A stretch of DNA of 64,000 bases from Lepidostoma basale (Eukaryota > Arthropoda > Insecta > Trichoptera > Lepidostomatidae): the NCBI GenBank assembly GCA_022606425.2, contig JAHDVF020000463.1, positions 62,001 to 126,000 of the forward strand. Reading direction: 5' to 3'. The position numbers and the translations under genes are program-made. The notes below the pieces were generated by a model, which searched no databases, was not told where the DNA came from, and saw only the letters and a program-made list of their open reading frames with translations. Below, piece by piece: positions 43,348-53,813 of the stretch (position 1 is the stretch's first letter; every line of letters starts with the position of its first letter).

Positions 43348-46300
43348 TTATAACTTTTTTTTGTTAAAACAAGGACACACAGACAAAGGAACTTTACAAT
43401 CTTTACACTTATATGCCGTCTTCCTGCGCACTTTGCGTCTTCTGGTCGTATCATTACATGCATGGCAACTTTTCACACGAGACCGTTGGGCTACCGTTTG
43501 TGGAATTGGGCACCTCAATCGGCAATGATGAAGCCTTCTATAGTCTGATGGAAACAGTTCCGTAGCGTGGTAGGCATGTTCTAGGGAGATAATGTTATTA
43601 ATACATTCAAAATCTAATATACTCGTATACGTATTTCTAGCAGCAAGTATATCTTCAGTATCTGGCTTTATAATATTGTATGACATATCTTTATCGTATT
43701 CAAAATCTTTTACACTCTCGAGAGGATTGTCTTCAATATTAATGGAGTCTGAAACATTTTCTATGGCTTCATCTTTTACGTTATCGATTTTTATATCGGT
43801 TGGACAGTCATGAATTCTTCTATAGCTCTTTGAAGACGGCCTTGTAGTGTGGTGGGCCTCTCCTTCAGAGACAATCTCACCATCATACCCAAACTCTGTA
43901 TTTCTAGAAACGTCTATATCTTGGGGTTCTTGCTTCACAATACTATAATCCAAATCTATACCATATTCAAAATCTCCATCTGGGCGCTCGTCCTTAATAT
44001 TAATACAGTTATCCAAATCATTTTCTGTGGTTTTATTTGTTAGGTCATTGATTGTCTCTATGGTTTCCATCTTGAGTGATTCAATATTGAACATTGCGAT
44101 GTTCATTGAGTTTTCTTCTAGATATATTTGCTCCGATATGTTTTCTTTGTCTTCACTGGTATCCCAGGCCAATTTTGTGTCAAAAATGATATTACTTATC
44201 TCCTTAGCCTTTCTCTTGGAAGGTCTTTTTCGAGTTCTCTTCGGCTTGTTGTCTTCTGTTAATTGAGTTCTCTTAGGCTTGTTGTCTTCTGTTAGTCGAG
44301 TTCTCTTAGGCTTGTTGTCTTCTGTTCGTCGAGTTCTCTTCAGCTTGTTCTCTTCTGTTTGTTGAATTTTCTTCGGCTTGAAAACACGCTCCGGTAAGTT
44401 TGGGAATATTGATGGAACGGCCCCTTTACGAAGATGCTTTTTATTATTTGGATAGACGAGAATTGAGTCTGAAAACCAAACAAATAAAAACATTACTTAT
44501 CATGGCAACTCAAGCAACCACTGCGAATCTAAAAACAATCAAATTCATACATTATTATGACATTAAAACAAATGAAGACTACAGGGGAAAACAAGGAATG
44601 TCAGTAGAAGGTTAATTCGAATAAATTGAGAAAAAAGCTAATATGATTATCTGGCTATAGTCGATGACACACATGATTTTTGAATATGAAAATTTTACTG
44701 TGGATAGATACGTACAAATGCCACTAGATGGCATTATTACCTTTATTTTGAGTTTTAACTGACATTCCTTGTTTTTCCCCTGTAGTCTTCAAATGAGAAT
44801 GTCTGTTTTCTAGAAGTTTTATTATATTTTATGGGAATGACGACCTTTGCGACAATAACTGCCACACCAAAGGTCCTGGCTTTGATTCTCGGCGATGACA
44901 GTGTAATTATCACACTGTCTTTGGTCTGGTGTAGAATTAACGTGACGATAGATTGGACGTATCACATGTCATGAGAATCAATATAATAGTTAAAATAAAT
45001 TGTAAAAAGTAATTGGGTACGTAAATGTACGAACCTTTCTATGGCATTATCAAATGTTATTTGATAATGCCTAAATAAGGCGAAACATGTCATTCCCACA
45101 GAATATAATAAAACCAGTATAAAACAGACGTTTTCATAATAAATTCCTTTATACTCGTACATCGCTAGATGCACATTCGTCGATTTTTGCGACATTGAAT
45201 GTGATCGCCTTTAGTGATTAATTTGGTCGTCATTTCCTCTGGTGTCCTCGGCATCATTTTCCATTCACTACTGCATGTATACAACTTTCTAACCATTCTT
45301 CTCTCATCCAATCATTGCATATCGCACTGGCTTAATAGAACACTGGCTTAACTCTAAAAAGCAACTTTTGCTCAATCTGACATGAGTCGGTGTTTTAACA
45401 AAAACAGTCGAAAAACACGTACGAATGGATAGCGTTAACATTGGGAAAAATAGATGGATAGCGTTAACACAAGCCTCTGTCTAATGTTAACTCAATTGTG
45501 ACCTAAACCATAATCGGTCAGTTTACTATTAAGCGTGCGATATGTCCAAACCATCCAATTATTGATTTTGATTTTACTTAGGACACAAATCATTCGCTCT
45601 AGATTATTTTCCTATTGCTTTAGGTATTCTATCATGCATTTTTTTGCAGTACATTGGCAAGATCGAAAGAAACGTGGCAAGATGAAATCAGTCAAATATT
45701 AAATGTGGGGTACGTGAGATGTCAGAGAAATGGAGGAATGCAAGAGAAGCATGTGGGAAAGAACAGTGTGGTGGTGCATTAGTTGGTTAGTTAATATCAT
45801 AAAATAAACAACATACCATCAGATGATAACTCTGCCGCACTTAAGATAAACGCATTTACTAGGGTTTGACGCTTTTTGAGAAAAACGCGTTTAAAGTTGT
45901 TATTTGTATTTAGCTTGTATCTCGGGAACTAGATAAGATACCAACACGAAAGTTGTACCAAAACAAAGGTTTAAGTATACTAAAAAATAAAAAAATATAT
46001 AAAATAAAATATAGCGTACATATAATTAAAAAAAAATACTTATTGCTACAAGCCTCTAATACTTTTAGGCTATAATAACTAGTCATAAACGCGTCAACTA
46101 CCCTACTTGATGCATTTATGCTTAGTAAATCAATTTAATGCAGTTTATATAGTAAGCTTATACCTCAATTCTTCAACAATACATATGATAAGTGCAACTA
46201 CATCACATAGTAGTAAAATCTCATAAAATTAGTGTGATTCCTCAAACATAGTGCATTTATGACTAAGAAGCTATTGAATGGTAGAAAACAAGTTTGTACT

Positions 46301-46818
46301 AACTACAGCTAGTGCGTTCTTGATAAGTAAAACTGCACTCCAAGTCTTAGTTAATGCGTTTATGAAGAAATCATGAAATGTCACTTTGAGAAAGTTGTAG
46401 GTCTCGTTTTCCTGATACCAGATAATGTAATAACTCAATTTCGTCAAAAACCTCAGTTGATGCGTTTATCGTAAGAGCAGCAGAACTGATGTGTAGGGAT
46501 GTCACTACTACGGAAATGTATCGAACAAACAACCATATGCAGTGACACCATTTTTTAAATCCAAACATTTTAATGTCATACCATCAACATACCATCAACG
46601 GAAAACTGTGTCTCTGTAACGATGTCACTGCTTGGGAAATGCATCAAACAAACGATCATATGTTGTGACACCACTTTTTTCCAGCCTGGAATGCACGAAA
46701 GCCACTTTTTACTCATATCAGCATCGAGGGGGAACTTGAATCCGAAGATGTATTCTTGTGTGCAGTCTTGAATACAATAGTTGGATATGCATCCTGGAAT
46801 GCAGCATTTTCTGGCCAT
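43348..46818 (-). CDS. THAP domain - SUMO-motif acidic region - piggyBac Cys-rich domain protein
   Basis: Exons 46818-46593 and 44468-43348 join in phase (GATG|GTATGT donor, TTTTCAG acceptor) to give 448 residues. A splice acceptor (TATTTCAG) sits directly before the ATG, implying an upstream noncoding exon. Residues 1-97 form a complete THAP zinc-binding DNA-binding domain: C5/C6, C10, W39, C57-x2-H60, and the AVPSIF signature at 92-97, completed only by splicing. Next come four ~11-residue basic repeats (RTRLTEDNKPK). The acidic region resembles that of the ZF genes (AWDTSEDKENISEQ, ENSMNI, SIVKQEP) with LKME, IKDE, VKQE, IKID, VKDE and IKPD, and contains an internal duplication (SYRRIHDC / DYRRLHHC). 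Residues ~400-445 resemble the C-terminal Cys-rich domain of piggyBac transposases (CHAC, YKCKDCKVPLSVCPCF). No catalytic domain is present. The two-exon model is inference. Confidence 0.75.
44574..44790. mobile_element. 217-bp MITE with ~33-bp inverted repeats
   Basis: The ends GAAGACTACAGGGGAAAA and onward are inverted copies of each other with a one-base indel, and AAAT lies directly on both sides (44570-44573, 44791-44794). It lies about 100 bp upstream of the acceptor of the THAP/piggyBac gene's second exon, inside the intron. At 44721-44732 it contains CCACTAGATGGC, identical to the CTCF core motif. Confidence 0.9.
44836..45030 (+). mobile_element. tRNA-derived SINE, copy 1
   Basis: The body is shared with copy 2 (52195-52400): GACGACCTT-G-GACAATAAC, a B-box-like GGCTTTGATTCTCGG, CACACTGTC, TGGTCTGGTGTA, and a tail ending GTAATTGGGT. 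The B box in copy 2 is GGTTCGATTCCCGG. This copy has a weaker B box. Confidence 0.7.
45031..45135. repeat. Foldback element fragment
   Basis: GGCATTATCAAAT, a GTT loop and ATTTGATAATGCC form a hairpin, followed by CGAAACATGTCATTCCCA and AATATAATAAAACCAG, the block found in the 214-bp repeats. Confidence 0.7.
45140..45810 (-). mobile_element. RTE-like tail, minus, split by a MITE
   Basis: Tail sequence occurs at 45140-45322 and 45540-45660 on the minus strand, then a short plus-strand copy (45660-45800). The gap is the 217-bp MITE at 45323-45539. Confidence 0.7.
45323..45539. mobile_element. 217-bp MITE with ATAT target duplication
   Basis: The left end CGCACTGGCTTAATAG and the inverted right end CGCACGCTTAATAG differ by a two-base indel. 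ATAT flanks it directly (45319-45322, 45540-45543). The interrupted RTE-like tail reads through when it is removed, which fixes the boundaries. Confidence 0.82.
45825..46490. repeat. Element with degenerate inverted ends and TGATGCGTTTAT repeats
   Basis: The left end (GATAAACGCATTTACTAGGG) pairs with the right end (CAGTTGATGCGTTTATCGTA) when inverted. Related words (TTGATGCATTTATG, TAATGCGTTTATGA, TAGTGCGTTCTTGA) recur at about 46110, 46245, 46310 and 46350. No ORF. It lies next to the dead THAP exon copy. Confidence 0.6.
46498..46572 (-). pseudogene. Decayed partial copy of the THAP exon
   Basis: The minus strand reads MVSLHMVVCSIHFRSSDIPT, matching residues ~49-69 of the THAP exon at 46818-46593 (VVSQHMIVCLMHFPSSDIVT). 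It lies immediately downstream of that exon, in the intron, as a tandem partial duplicate. Confidence 0.8.
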
Positions 46819-47164
46819 CTGAAATACAAATATTAATCGTAAATAATTTTATATAAGAACTAGCGAGTTCCCGGCTTGCTTTGCAAAGCCACAGAAATAA
46901 AGCGTTTTAACTCTGTTTACTGAAATGCTTTTAGATACACAATTTGTTTTCCCCTGAGCATCCCACATACAGCTGTCCATGTGAGAAACACGGATATTCA
47001 AAATCTAGTCCACACACTTGTAGCGATTGTCCCCGTGCTTGATGGTCATTGCAAAGGCGAGTCGCAGCGGAAACTGTAGATGTTTGAATTCGAATGGCAT
47101 ATGGAACCTTTAAAATTGTAAACTGTTCATCATCTTTTTCACTGAAAGCTCGGCAATGTTGCAA
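46819..47164 (-). pseudogene. Helitron helicase (Pif1-like) C-terminal relic
   Basis: The frame 47164-46931 reads VPYAIRIQTSTVSAATRLCN, then QARGQSLQVCGLDFEYPCFS and HGQLYVGCS. GQSLQVCGLD and CFSHGQLYV are the last helicase motifs of insect Helitrons. The Lys/Ser of the KSQGQ motif is lost. The remainder of the element is absent. Confidence 0.85.
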
Positions 47165-47177
47165 CGTCTTTTTTTAT

Positions 47178-47690
47178 AATTTATAATGAACTTTTACAAA
47201 ATATAAACCGCAGGATAAGAGAGATATGCAAGGTTGAGGATGTCGTTCGCACCAACCCTTCTTTCCACATCACTGTCCGTTCGGCCATCCGCTGTGAACA
47301 TGCTACCTAAATATACAAATTCCCTCACCTGTTCCAAGTTCTCTTCTTTCACACTTATGTTACAAACTGTCATTTGCTCTTCCCTTTCAAAAACCACCAC
47401 CTTTGACTTTCATTTGACTTGCATACCTCATACATTCTCGACACTCAGACTTGTAATTCGTCCGCACTATCCGCAACGAGAACGGCATCGTCCGCGTAAA
47501 GCAGACAATTTACAGACAAATCATTCATCTTAGCACCAGCATTTATACCTTTAAGTTCTTTCATACACTTATCCATATACAGATTGAACAACCATGGAGA
47601 CATCACGCAGCCCACGTGAATTTCACCCTTTGTGATATCATACCAAGGCGTGGTGTCCCCATTTACTCTAACTAACATTGGCTAGATTTC
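47178..47690 (-). pseudogene. RTE-like LINE reverse-transcriptase fragment with YADD
   Basis: The frame 47678-47445 encodes GEIHVGCVMSPWLFNLYMD and LLYADDAVLVADS, the catalytic YADD block. After a frameshift, 47400-47194 encodes VREFVYLGSMFTADGRTDSD. This is the only fragment of the RTE family here that retains the catalytic site. Confidence 0.88.
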
Positions 47691-47895
47691 TCGCTTTTTG
47701 CTGCTTTTCTGATTCTGATGCACGTGAAAGAGCAGCACGCAGACGAACTACTTCGTTGATCGTTCTTTGTTTGTTTGAGAAGCTTGTTTCCTCTTTAAAA
47801 TCCGTGCACCCTGGTATATGCTCCAAATTGATGCACGTTTACGCATGATTACTCTGACAAAAAATAGCTGTACATAAAATTTAAACTAGGTTGAA

Positions 47896-49269
47896 CTATT
47901 TGAAACTATTGTAAGGGTTATTTACATCAATTACACTGTCATCACATGTTTCTTGGCAATGAAAAATGTGCGGTACCACGTCTTTCTTTATGAGAAGATT
48001 GCCACCCATCATTCTGAATCTCATATAATTTTGCGTATCCTCTTCAATCTGGAACAAAATAATAATATCATTAGTGAAGAGCAGATTACAATTATTATAA
48101 TTACTTATATATATAAACACTTCACATTCAAACAAAAACTTTTGTTCTTCCTTGTTGTAGACCTATGTGGTCTGTTCTCCACTGTTGCTCCTTCTGTGAG
48201 GTAGACTCTAGTCCCATGAGGCTGATTATGTCTGCTCCATCTTATAATATCCTCAACCTCACATATCTCTCTTATTCTGGTGTTCGATCTCTCAGTGTCT
48301 CACCTGCTATCATCTCGGAAGTCCTCAAAACTTGTTTGGTCCTTACTGTCTGCCCTTGCTTCGACGCCATATGTTATTATTGGTCTTACGCATGCTTTAT
48401 AGATTCTCATCTTACTCTTAATGGCCATGTCTTTGTTTTTCCATATTGGGGATTTAGATTGCAGCTGCCTTGTTTACTTGGGCTTGTATTTCTTCCCACA
48501 GATCAGCCCCTCCCACCAAGTCTATGCCTAGATACTTGAAGGTCCTGACCTGTTCTATGGATTGATTTTCTATAACCAGGTTACATGTTTTGGACCAAAA
48601 GCTGTTATTATTTCTAAATATAACTATGCTGGTGTATAATATATAAAATAAGGTATAAACTCTATGAATAAATTACAAACAAACAACCCATCATGCTGTT
48701 TCTCCGAAGGGGTAGGCAGAGAGAATGGACCGCCACACTACTCTATCCTGACATGCCTCTCTAGCTTCCTCCACATTCATACAGCGAGTCATACACGCAC
48801 GTTTCTTCCGGCTTCTGAAATGACCAACCTTTAAAATTTGATTAATCTGGTCATGCTATGTTTTCCTCGGTCTACCTCGACTCCGTACTCCATTTACATT
48901 GTTAACATATTAAGTCGGAATAATCGACTTGTGTGCATGGTACGATGTATGAATGTAGAGGAAGCCCGAGGGGTATGCCAGGACAGGCCATTGTGGCGAT
49001 CCATCCTCTCTGCCTACCCCTCCGGGGAAATGGCGTGATAGTTAGTTAGTTGGAAGAATGTTTTCAGTACTTACATTAAAATGATCTTCACAGCAAAAAA
49101 GCCGACTTTTCGCAGATAACGGCTTATTTGGCTTGTTATCTCTTTTCATTGCCTTTAACCATTTCGACCTCATGGCGGCTCTCATTGGTAAGTTAAGGAA
49201 TATCTTCTCTGGTGTTCTGATGGAAGTATTTTTACACGAAGGCACCACGCAATACTTGTTAGCAGGCAT
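47896..49269 (-). CDS. Small two-exon THAP-domain protein, 115 aa
   Basis: Exons 49269-49075 and 48048-47896 join in phase 0 (AAT|GTAAGT donor, TTGTTCCAG acceptor). The product has a complete THAP domain: C7-x4-C12, W37, C60-x2-H63-F64 and VVPHIF at 89-94. THAP domains are C2CH zinc-binding DNA-binding modules related to P-element transposase. The reading ends 21 residues after the domain at TAG. Either this is a THAP-only protein or a further exon is missed. The intron contains several RTE-like fragments (48140-48560, 48690-48890, 48900-49045). Confidence 0.8.
48140..49045. mobile_element. RTE-like tails in the THAP intron
   Basis: Minus-strand fragments of two subfamilies (48560-48140 and 48890-48690) and a short plus fragment (48900-49045, [24 protein letters not shown], ending [12 protein letters not shown]) fill most of the intron between the two THAP exons. 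Confidence 0.75.
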
Positions 49270-50094
49270 TGTGAGCTTTTGGTTATATACAATCTTTAAA
49301 ATGCTAACAGAGTGCCAAAATAAAAGTGACAAATAACCTAAAGGCGGCGTACGTCAGAATAGTAGAACTTGACGTCACACACAAGAAAGCAAGGTCGTCT
49401 TGAATATATTTATCAGGCCGCTAGCACTATAAACCATTTTTTTCAACATGGCGATTTATGGGGCCGAATGTGCCGGCATCTCAATATTGGAATCCGTGAA
49501 ATTACTGTGTCTCGTGCCGCCATCTTATTTTATTTCGATTATAAATGTGAATAGTATTATTACTCTTTATATACGTGTTTCAAACATTTTACTATAATAC
49601 ATTTGTGTTTCCGCATTGCTGGTATATCAATATGGCTACCTAACCTCTCTACACTGAAAATTCTACATAATATTTTCAAAGAATGTAATGCAGAATCTTC
49701 CCATTTCTAAAGTACACCAATAATATTAATGAAATATGATTGTTAAAATTGTTTGTTTATTAATTGTGTCACTTGTCGCACAATGGAATCAAAATACTCC
49801 TCGACCTAACCTAAAACGTATCAAATTGTATAGAAATTGCACTAAAAATTTAACAACTTTGGGTTATTTCAGTAGCACGCTATTTACAGTTTATATTTTT
49901 TCGTTCGTATTAAGAAAAAATAAGCAAAGTTAACTTTAAAACCTTCATGGAAGTTCACAACATTAATGACACTAGCGTAAACATTTCGTTCGACTGACAT
50001 AAGCAAAACCGCGGATGTTTTCAAAAATTTTGACAGGTGAAGAGCTGGTGTTGCCAATCAAATTAAATTAAAAACGTAAAAAATTACGTTATCT
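49270..50094. other. THAP upstream region and duplicated segment
   Basis: Near 49365-49375 lies CTTGACGTCAC with the CRE-like palindrome TGACGTCA, and near 49515 GCCGCCATCTTATTTTAT, similar to a YY1-type site; both could act in the THAP promoter. The stretch 49560-49770 resembles 27690-27870 upstream of ZF2. No gene is seen in 49780-50094. Confidence 0.4.
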
Positions 50095-50470
50095 TCTTCT
50101 TCTTTTTTTATGGCTTTTCACCGCTTGTGGGTGTTTGGTTTCCTAATTTTACGGAAGTGAAGTTTGGAGCTGGCTAGAGAAGGATGAAAGTAGGATAAAT
50201 GCCGTATAAATGTGATCACTAAGAGCAATGTGCAGGACAACGATACATGATAGAATACCGAACGAAGAAATAATAAAGAAATGTAAGGCAGATGATTGAA
50301 GTATAAGAAAAATATAAGAAGAATGGTTTAAATGTTGTATACAAACAGTGTGTGTGAAAGAGGAGTCGTGGAAGACCAAGGTAAGATTGGCATGACCAAA
50401 TTAATCAAATACTGAAAGGTGGCCGCATTTGAAGTCGCAAAATCGACGAGCGTGTTAACCTCTTCCACTT
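50095..50470 (+). mobile_element. RTE-like LINE tail, decayed
   Basis: The plus strand carries TEVKFGAG..EGKVG-like codons, a MCRTTIHDRI-like segment, and [18 protein letters not shown] codons, with deletions. Confidence 0.65.
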
Positions 50471-50644
50471 ATTTTATGCCCCAAATAGCCGTACAGAGGC
50501 GCCTTGAAGTTATCCTGTATTAAAAGCGATTCGACTTTTATCTGAGGTGGCAAAGCAGATAGACTTATTTGGATGCAATTATAGTGAATTCGTGAATACC
50601 CTTACTGCAAGAGCAACAAAGAGAAAGCCGTCATATTTATATGT

Positions 50645-51580
50645 ACGGGGTCTGAAAATTTAAGGGGAGATCAAACTTGTCCCCTTCAAAATGCTCCCCA
50701 TTTGTATCAATGCACTTGTCCAACCTCCGTTTCCATTGTTCAAAACATTCCTGGATGTCTTCAGGAGTCAGGTTTATCAGCTGCTTTGTCGTTTCACCTT
50801 TAATCGTCTAAACGTCGTCCCAGTGCCGCCCCCGCATGCCCTTTTTACATTTCGGGAACAAAAAGAAGTCGTCAGGAGATAAATCTGGCGAATAAGGAAG
50901 GCGATCAACCACAGAGATAGCATTACGGGTCAGAAACTGACGAACAATCTGTGATGAATGTGAAGGCTCATTTTCACGATTTTCTCAACTTCAAATGTTC
51001 TGTTAAAATCGTGTGCACAGACGATTTTTCTAAATTTAGTTCATCAGCAAACATCCGAACAGTTAATCGATGATTGGGAAGCATAACAGACCGAACACGT
51101 TCAATGTTTTCATCAACATAGGAAGTCAATGGTCGTCCTGAACTTGCATCGTCCTTGCAGTCATCACGGCCCTCAATAAAACTCTTGATCCACTTAAAAA
51201 GGGCAGTTTTCTTTAGTGTCTTAACTCCATAAACTGCCTTTAACATTACATGAATTTCCCGATGATTATTCCCAAGTTTCACCAAAAATTTGATGTTGAC
51301 TTGTTCCATATCTGTTTGTCAATCTCCATTGTCGACAAGAGCATGAAACACTCGTCACAAAAAAATTCCCCGTTCGAGCGGTACGTTTACCTCGACGGTT
51401 TGATGATTACGGATTCACTTAGTGGCTCACCCGGCAACAAAGTAGCCAGTGCTCTTGCGCGAATTTCAACTGAAGACATCCCGAGCAACGCAGTTCGCGT
51501 ATTTAATGGACAGACCTCGTATATTTCCATTCATGTTATTTTTTCACGATTTACGTTGACTTAGCTAGCGCTGTAATGAT
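50645..51580 (-). pseudogene. Mariner transposase relic with internal deletion
   Basis: The frame 51309-50974 encodes the N-terminus (MEQVNIKFLVKLGNNHREIH, then SGRPLTSYVDENIERVRSVM), a SETMAR-like HTH region. Downstream on the same strand (50970-50680) the C-terminal DFFLFPKCKKGMRGRH-like and NLTPEDIQECFEQWKRRLD segments remain. The catalytic middle is deleted. Sequence to about 51580 looks like mariner 5' leader. Confidence 0.85.
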
Positions 51581-51599
51581 GTAAAGAGTTTCTCAACAA

Positions 51600-52190
51600 A
51601 AAATAATAATAATAATAAGGGTCGGCACAAGAACACCACAGTAAAAAAATTGAGATAGCTTTTTAATTTTTTTAAATACCTATATTTTCAAGTTTTCAAT
51701 AGTAAAACAAGAAAAAATATATTCTAATACATAAAAAATGATAATCTTTACAATTTTTTTTGTTAACACATCAAAATATATGTAATTTCATTTACTGTCT
51801 TACACGGTTTAAGCATTAAACAATTATACGAATGAAAACGTCCGTTTTCTAGAAGTTTTATTATATTTTATGGAAATAAAGGCATTATCAAACGTCATTT
51901 GATAATTCTTAGAAGGGCGATACATGTCATTCCCATAAAATATAATAAAACTTCTATTCGTATTAATTATTTAATATGGAGTTTTACATCATTGTTCAAG
52001 AAACAATAAATACATTATATGTTTATAGTTATTATATAGTTTATAGATTATACAATGTTTATATTACATATGTTTATAGAAATAAATCTTGGGGTTGGCA
52101 AAAAAGGATGAAAGTAGGATAAATGCCGTAGAAATGAGATCACAAATGAATGTGCGAGAAAACGGTGTACGAGTATGATAGAACACCCTG
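51600..52190. repeat. AT-rich spacer and foldback element copy
   Basis: From 51830 to 52010 the sequence repeats the foldback family: GGCATTATCAAACGT and CATTTGATAATTC, then CATGTCATTCCCATA and TATGGAGTTTTACATCATTG. A short RTE-like tail piece follows at 52090-52190. Confidence 0.65.
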
Positions 52191-52194
52191 ACTA

Positions 52195-52400
52195 CCAGTG
52201 ACGACCTTCGTGGCAGTGGCAATAGCTATGACACTGAAGGTCTCGGGTTCGATTCCCGGTGATGGCAGTGTGATTCTCACACTGTCGTTGATCTGGTGTA
52301 TAATTCACGTGACAATAAAATGGCGATAAATTAGCTATCTATCGGATGTCATGGGAATCAATATAATATGTAAACAAATTGCAATACAGTAATTGGGTTC
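52195..52400 (+). mobile_element. tRNA-derived SINE, copy 2
   Basis: An A-box-like GTGGCAGTGGCAATAG and a good B box GGTTCGATTCCCGG lie about 30 bp apart. A tRNA-unrelated body follows and ends in GTAATTGGGT. It matches copy 1 at 44836-45030 across its length. It is a retroposon, not a tRNA gene. Confidence 0.8.
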
Positions 52401-52830
52401 AAACAAATGAAGAAATGTAAAACAGATTATTGCAAGTAAAATAAAAAAGGGTCCCTGAGATGGTTTGAAAACATGGAACAAACTAAACGCGTTAACCCTG
52501 GAATTCTATAATGACGATTTTTTATGAAATAAAACAATGTTTCTTTTTTCTTTTTTGAAAGAATTGTTAAAAAAATTAATACAAGCAGTGCGGGTGGAAA
52601 AAGAAACCGAGGACGATCGGGGAAAATATGGCATGTATAACAGGGTATCAATAAATTATTAAAATATGGCTGTATACTACGACGGAAAAATCGACGAGCG
52701 TGCATGTTACGATGAATGAATACAGAGAAATCTCGAGAGGTATGTCAGCAAATAACAGTATGGCGGTTCATCCACTATGCCGACCCCTCTGGGGAAACAG
52801 TGTAATGGTTAGTCAATTAGTTTTTTAAAG
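52400..52830 (+). mobile_element. RTE-like LINE tail, decayed
   Basis: Plus-strand remnants (GSLRWFENMEQTK-like; RGRSGKIWHV; MNTEKSREVCQQI-like) end near TGTAATGGTTAGT. Confidence 0.65.
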
Positions 52831-53053
52831 TTTAATATTAACTATCGAATTATTTTTTCCCCACGGAATGTAAATGAAACTCTGGTTTAATGAAGTATTT
52901 TTTCCTTGTTCTTATAAACGCATTCTTAACACTAAACATCATTACTATGGAGTTTAGGGAAAACAAAGAGCAATTTGAAAATGTACATTTGAAAATAACT
53001 GCCAAAAGAAAACCATTATTTATGCAAGCCAAACAAGGAATTGTTTTTCAAAT

Positions 53054-53269
53054 TTATTTACTGGTGTGAATCAGCATATGACGATTTAGGCTAGATTTGA
53101 GGGTAAACCGTTTATTGCACGTCAAACACGAAAACGGTTTTAAACCGGTATGAATGAGTATATGTTTATTCAAGCTCGATTTGACTTTGAATCGTTTACT
53201 GCACGTCGGACACGAAAACTGTTTTTTTCTTTGCATCAATTCTATGAGGTTTTGGCTCCTGGACGCCAT
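53054..53269 (-). CDS. Two-finger C2H2 protein or exon, 71 aa
   Basis: ATG at 53269, then two fingers: FSCPTCSKRFKVKSSLNKHI and FSCLTCNKRFTLKSSLNRHM. The linker is HTGLKPF, close to the canonical HTGEKP and unlike the SDVK linkers of the neighbouring cluster. The frame ends right after the second finger (LIHTSK). No SUMO-motif N-terminus is attached. It could be a minimal gene, the last exon of a longer one, or a relic. Confidence 0.6.
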   Translation of the reverse strand: MASRSQNLIELMQRKKQFSCPTCSKRFKVKSSLNKHILIHTGLKPFSCLTCNKRFTLKSSLNRHMLIHTSK

Positions 53270-53279
53270 TTTTTCGTCT

Positions 53280-53630
53280 CGAAACCATACCTATGTTCGA
53301 AGTCGGAGAAATTGACGAAAGTGCGTGTTATTGTATAAGAAAAATGAAGACGAGCGAGGGTTACGCCAGGATAGTGTGGCGGTCTAAACTCTCTGCTTAC
53401 ATCGTCGGAGATGTGGCATGATGATTAGTTAGCTTAGTTTTAATAAAATAGTACCTATATAATCGTAGTAAAAGAGAACAATCTATGTGTATAAATGACG
53501 CGTTGTATGTATGTGGTGAAAGCCAGAGAGGTGTTTCAGGATAGAGTAGTGTGGCGGTCTATTTTCTCTGCCTACTCTTCCGGAAAACGGCGTGATGGTG
53601 TTGTTGTTGTGGTGGTTTTAGTACCTATTT
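53280..53630 (+). mobile_element. Two RTE-like tail ends
   Basis: About 53290-53430 and 53490-53620 each carry the last ~40 codons of the common tail (VCQDR-VWRSIFSAYP-like), both with indels. Confidence 0.7.
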
Positions 53631-53813
53631 AGTGGAACAAAAGTGGTTTGTCTATGGCAAAGATCTGACATATTTTTTACTCTTTATGTTGACATATTCC
53701 TTATGATGGTCTAATAGTATCGTTTCATTTAGCCCTATATTTGAGGATCGAATATTAGTATTTTGTGCATTGCCTGTAACCATTTGGGACTTTGCTGTGT
53801 AGCAATTGGAAGT

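Noticed and set aside
52195..52400. tRNA gene (A and B boxes present)
   Set aside because: No cloverleaf can be drawn, and the copy at 44836 shares a tRNA-unrelated body and tail; it is a SINE.
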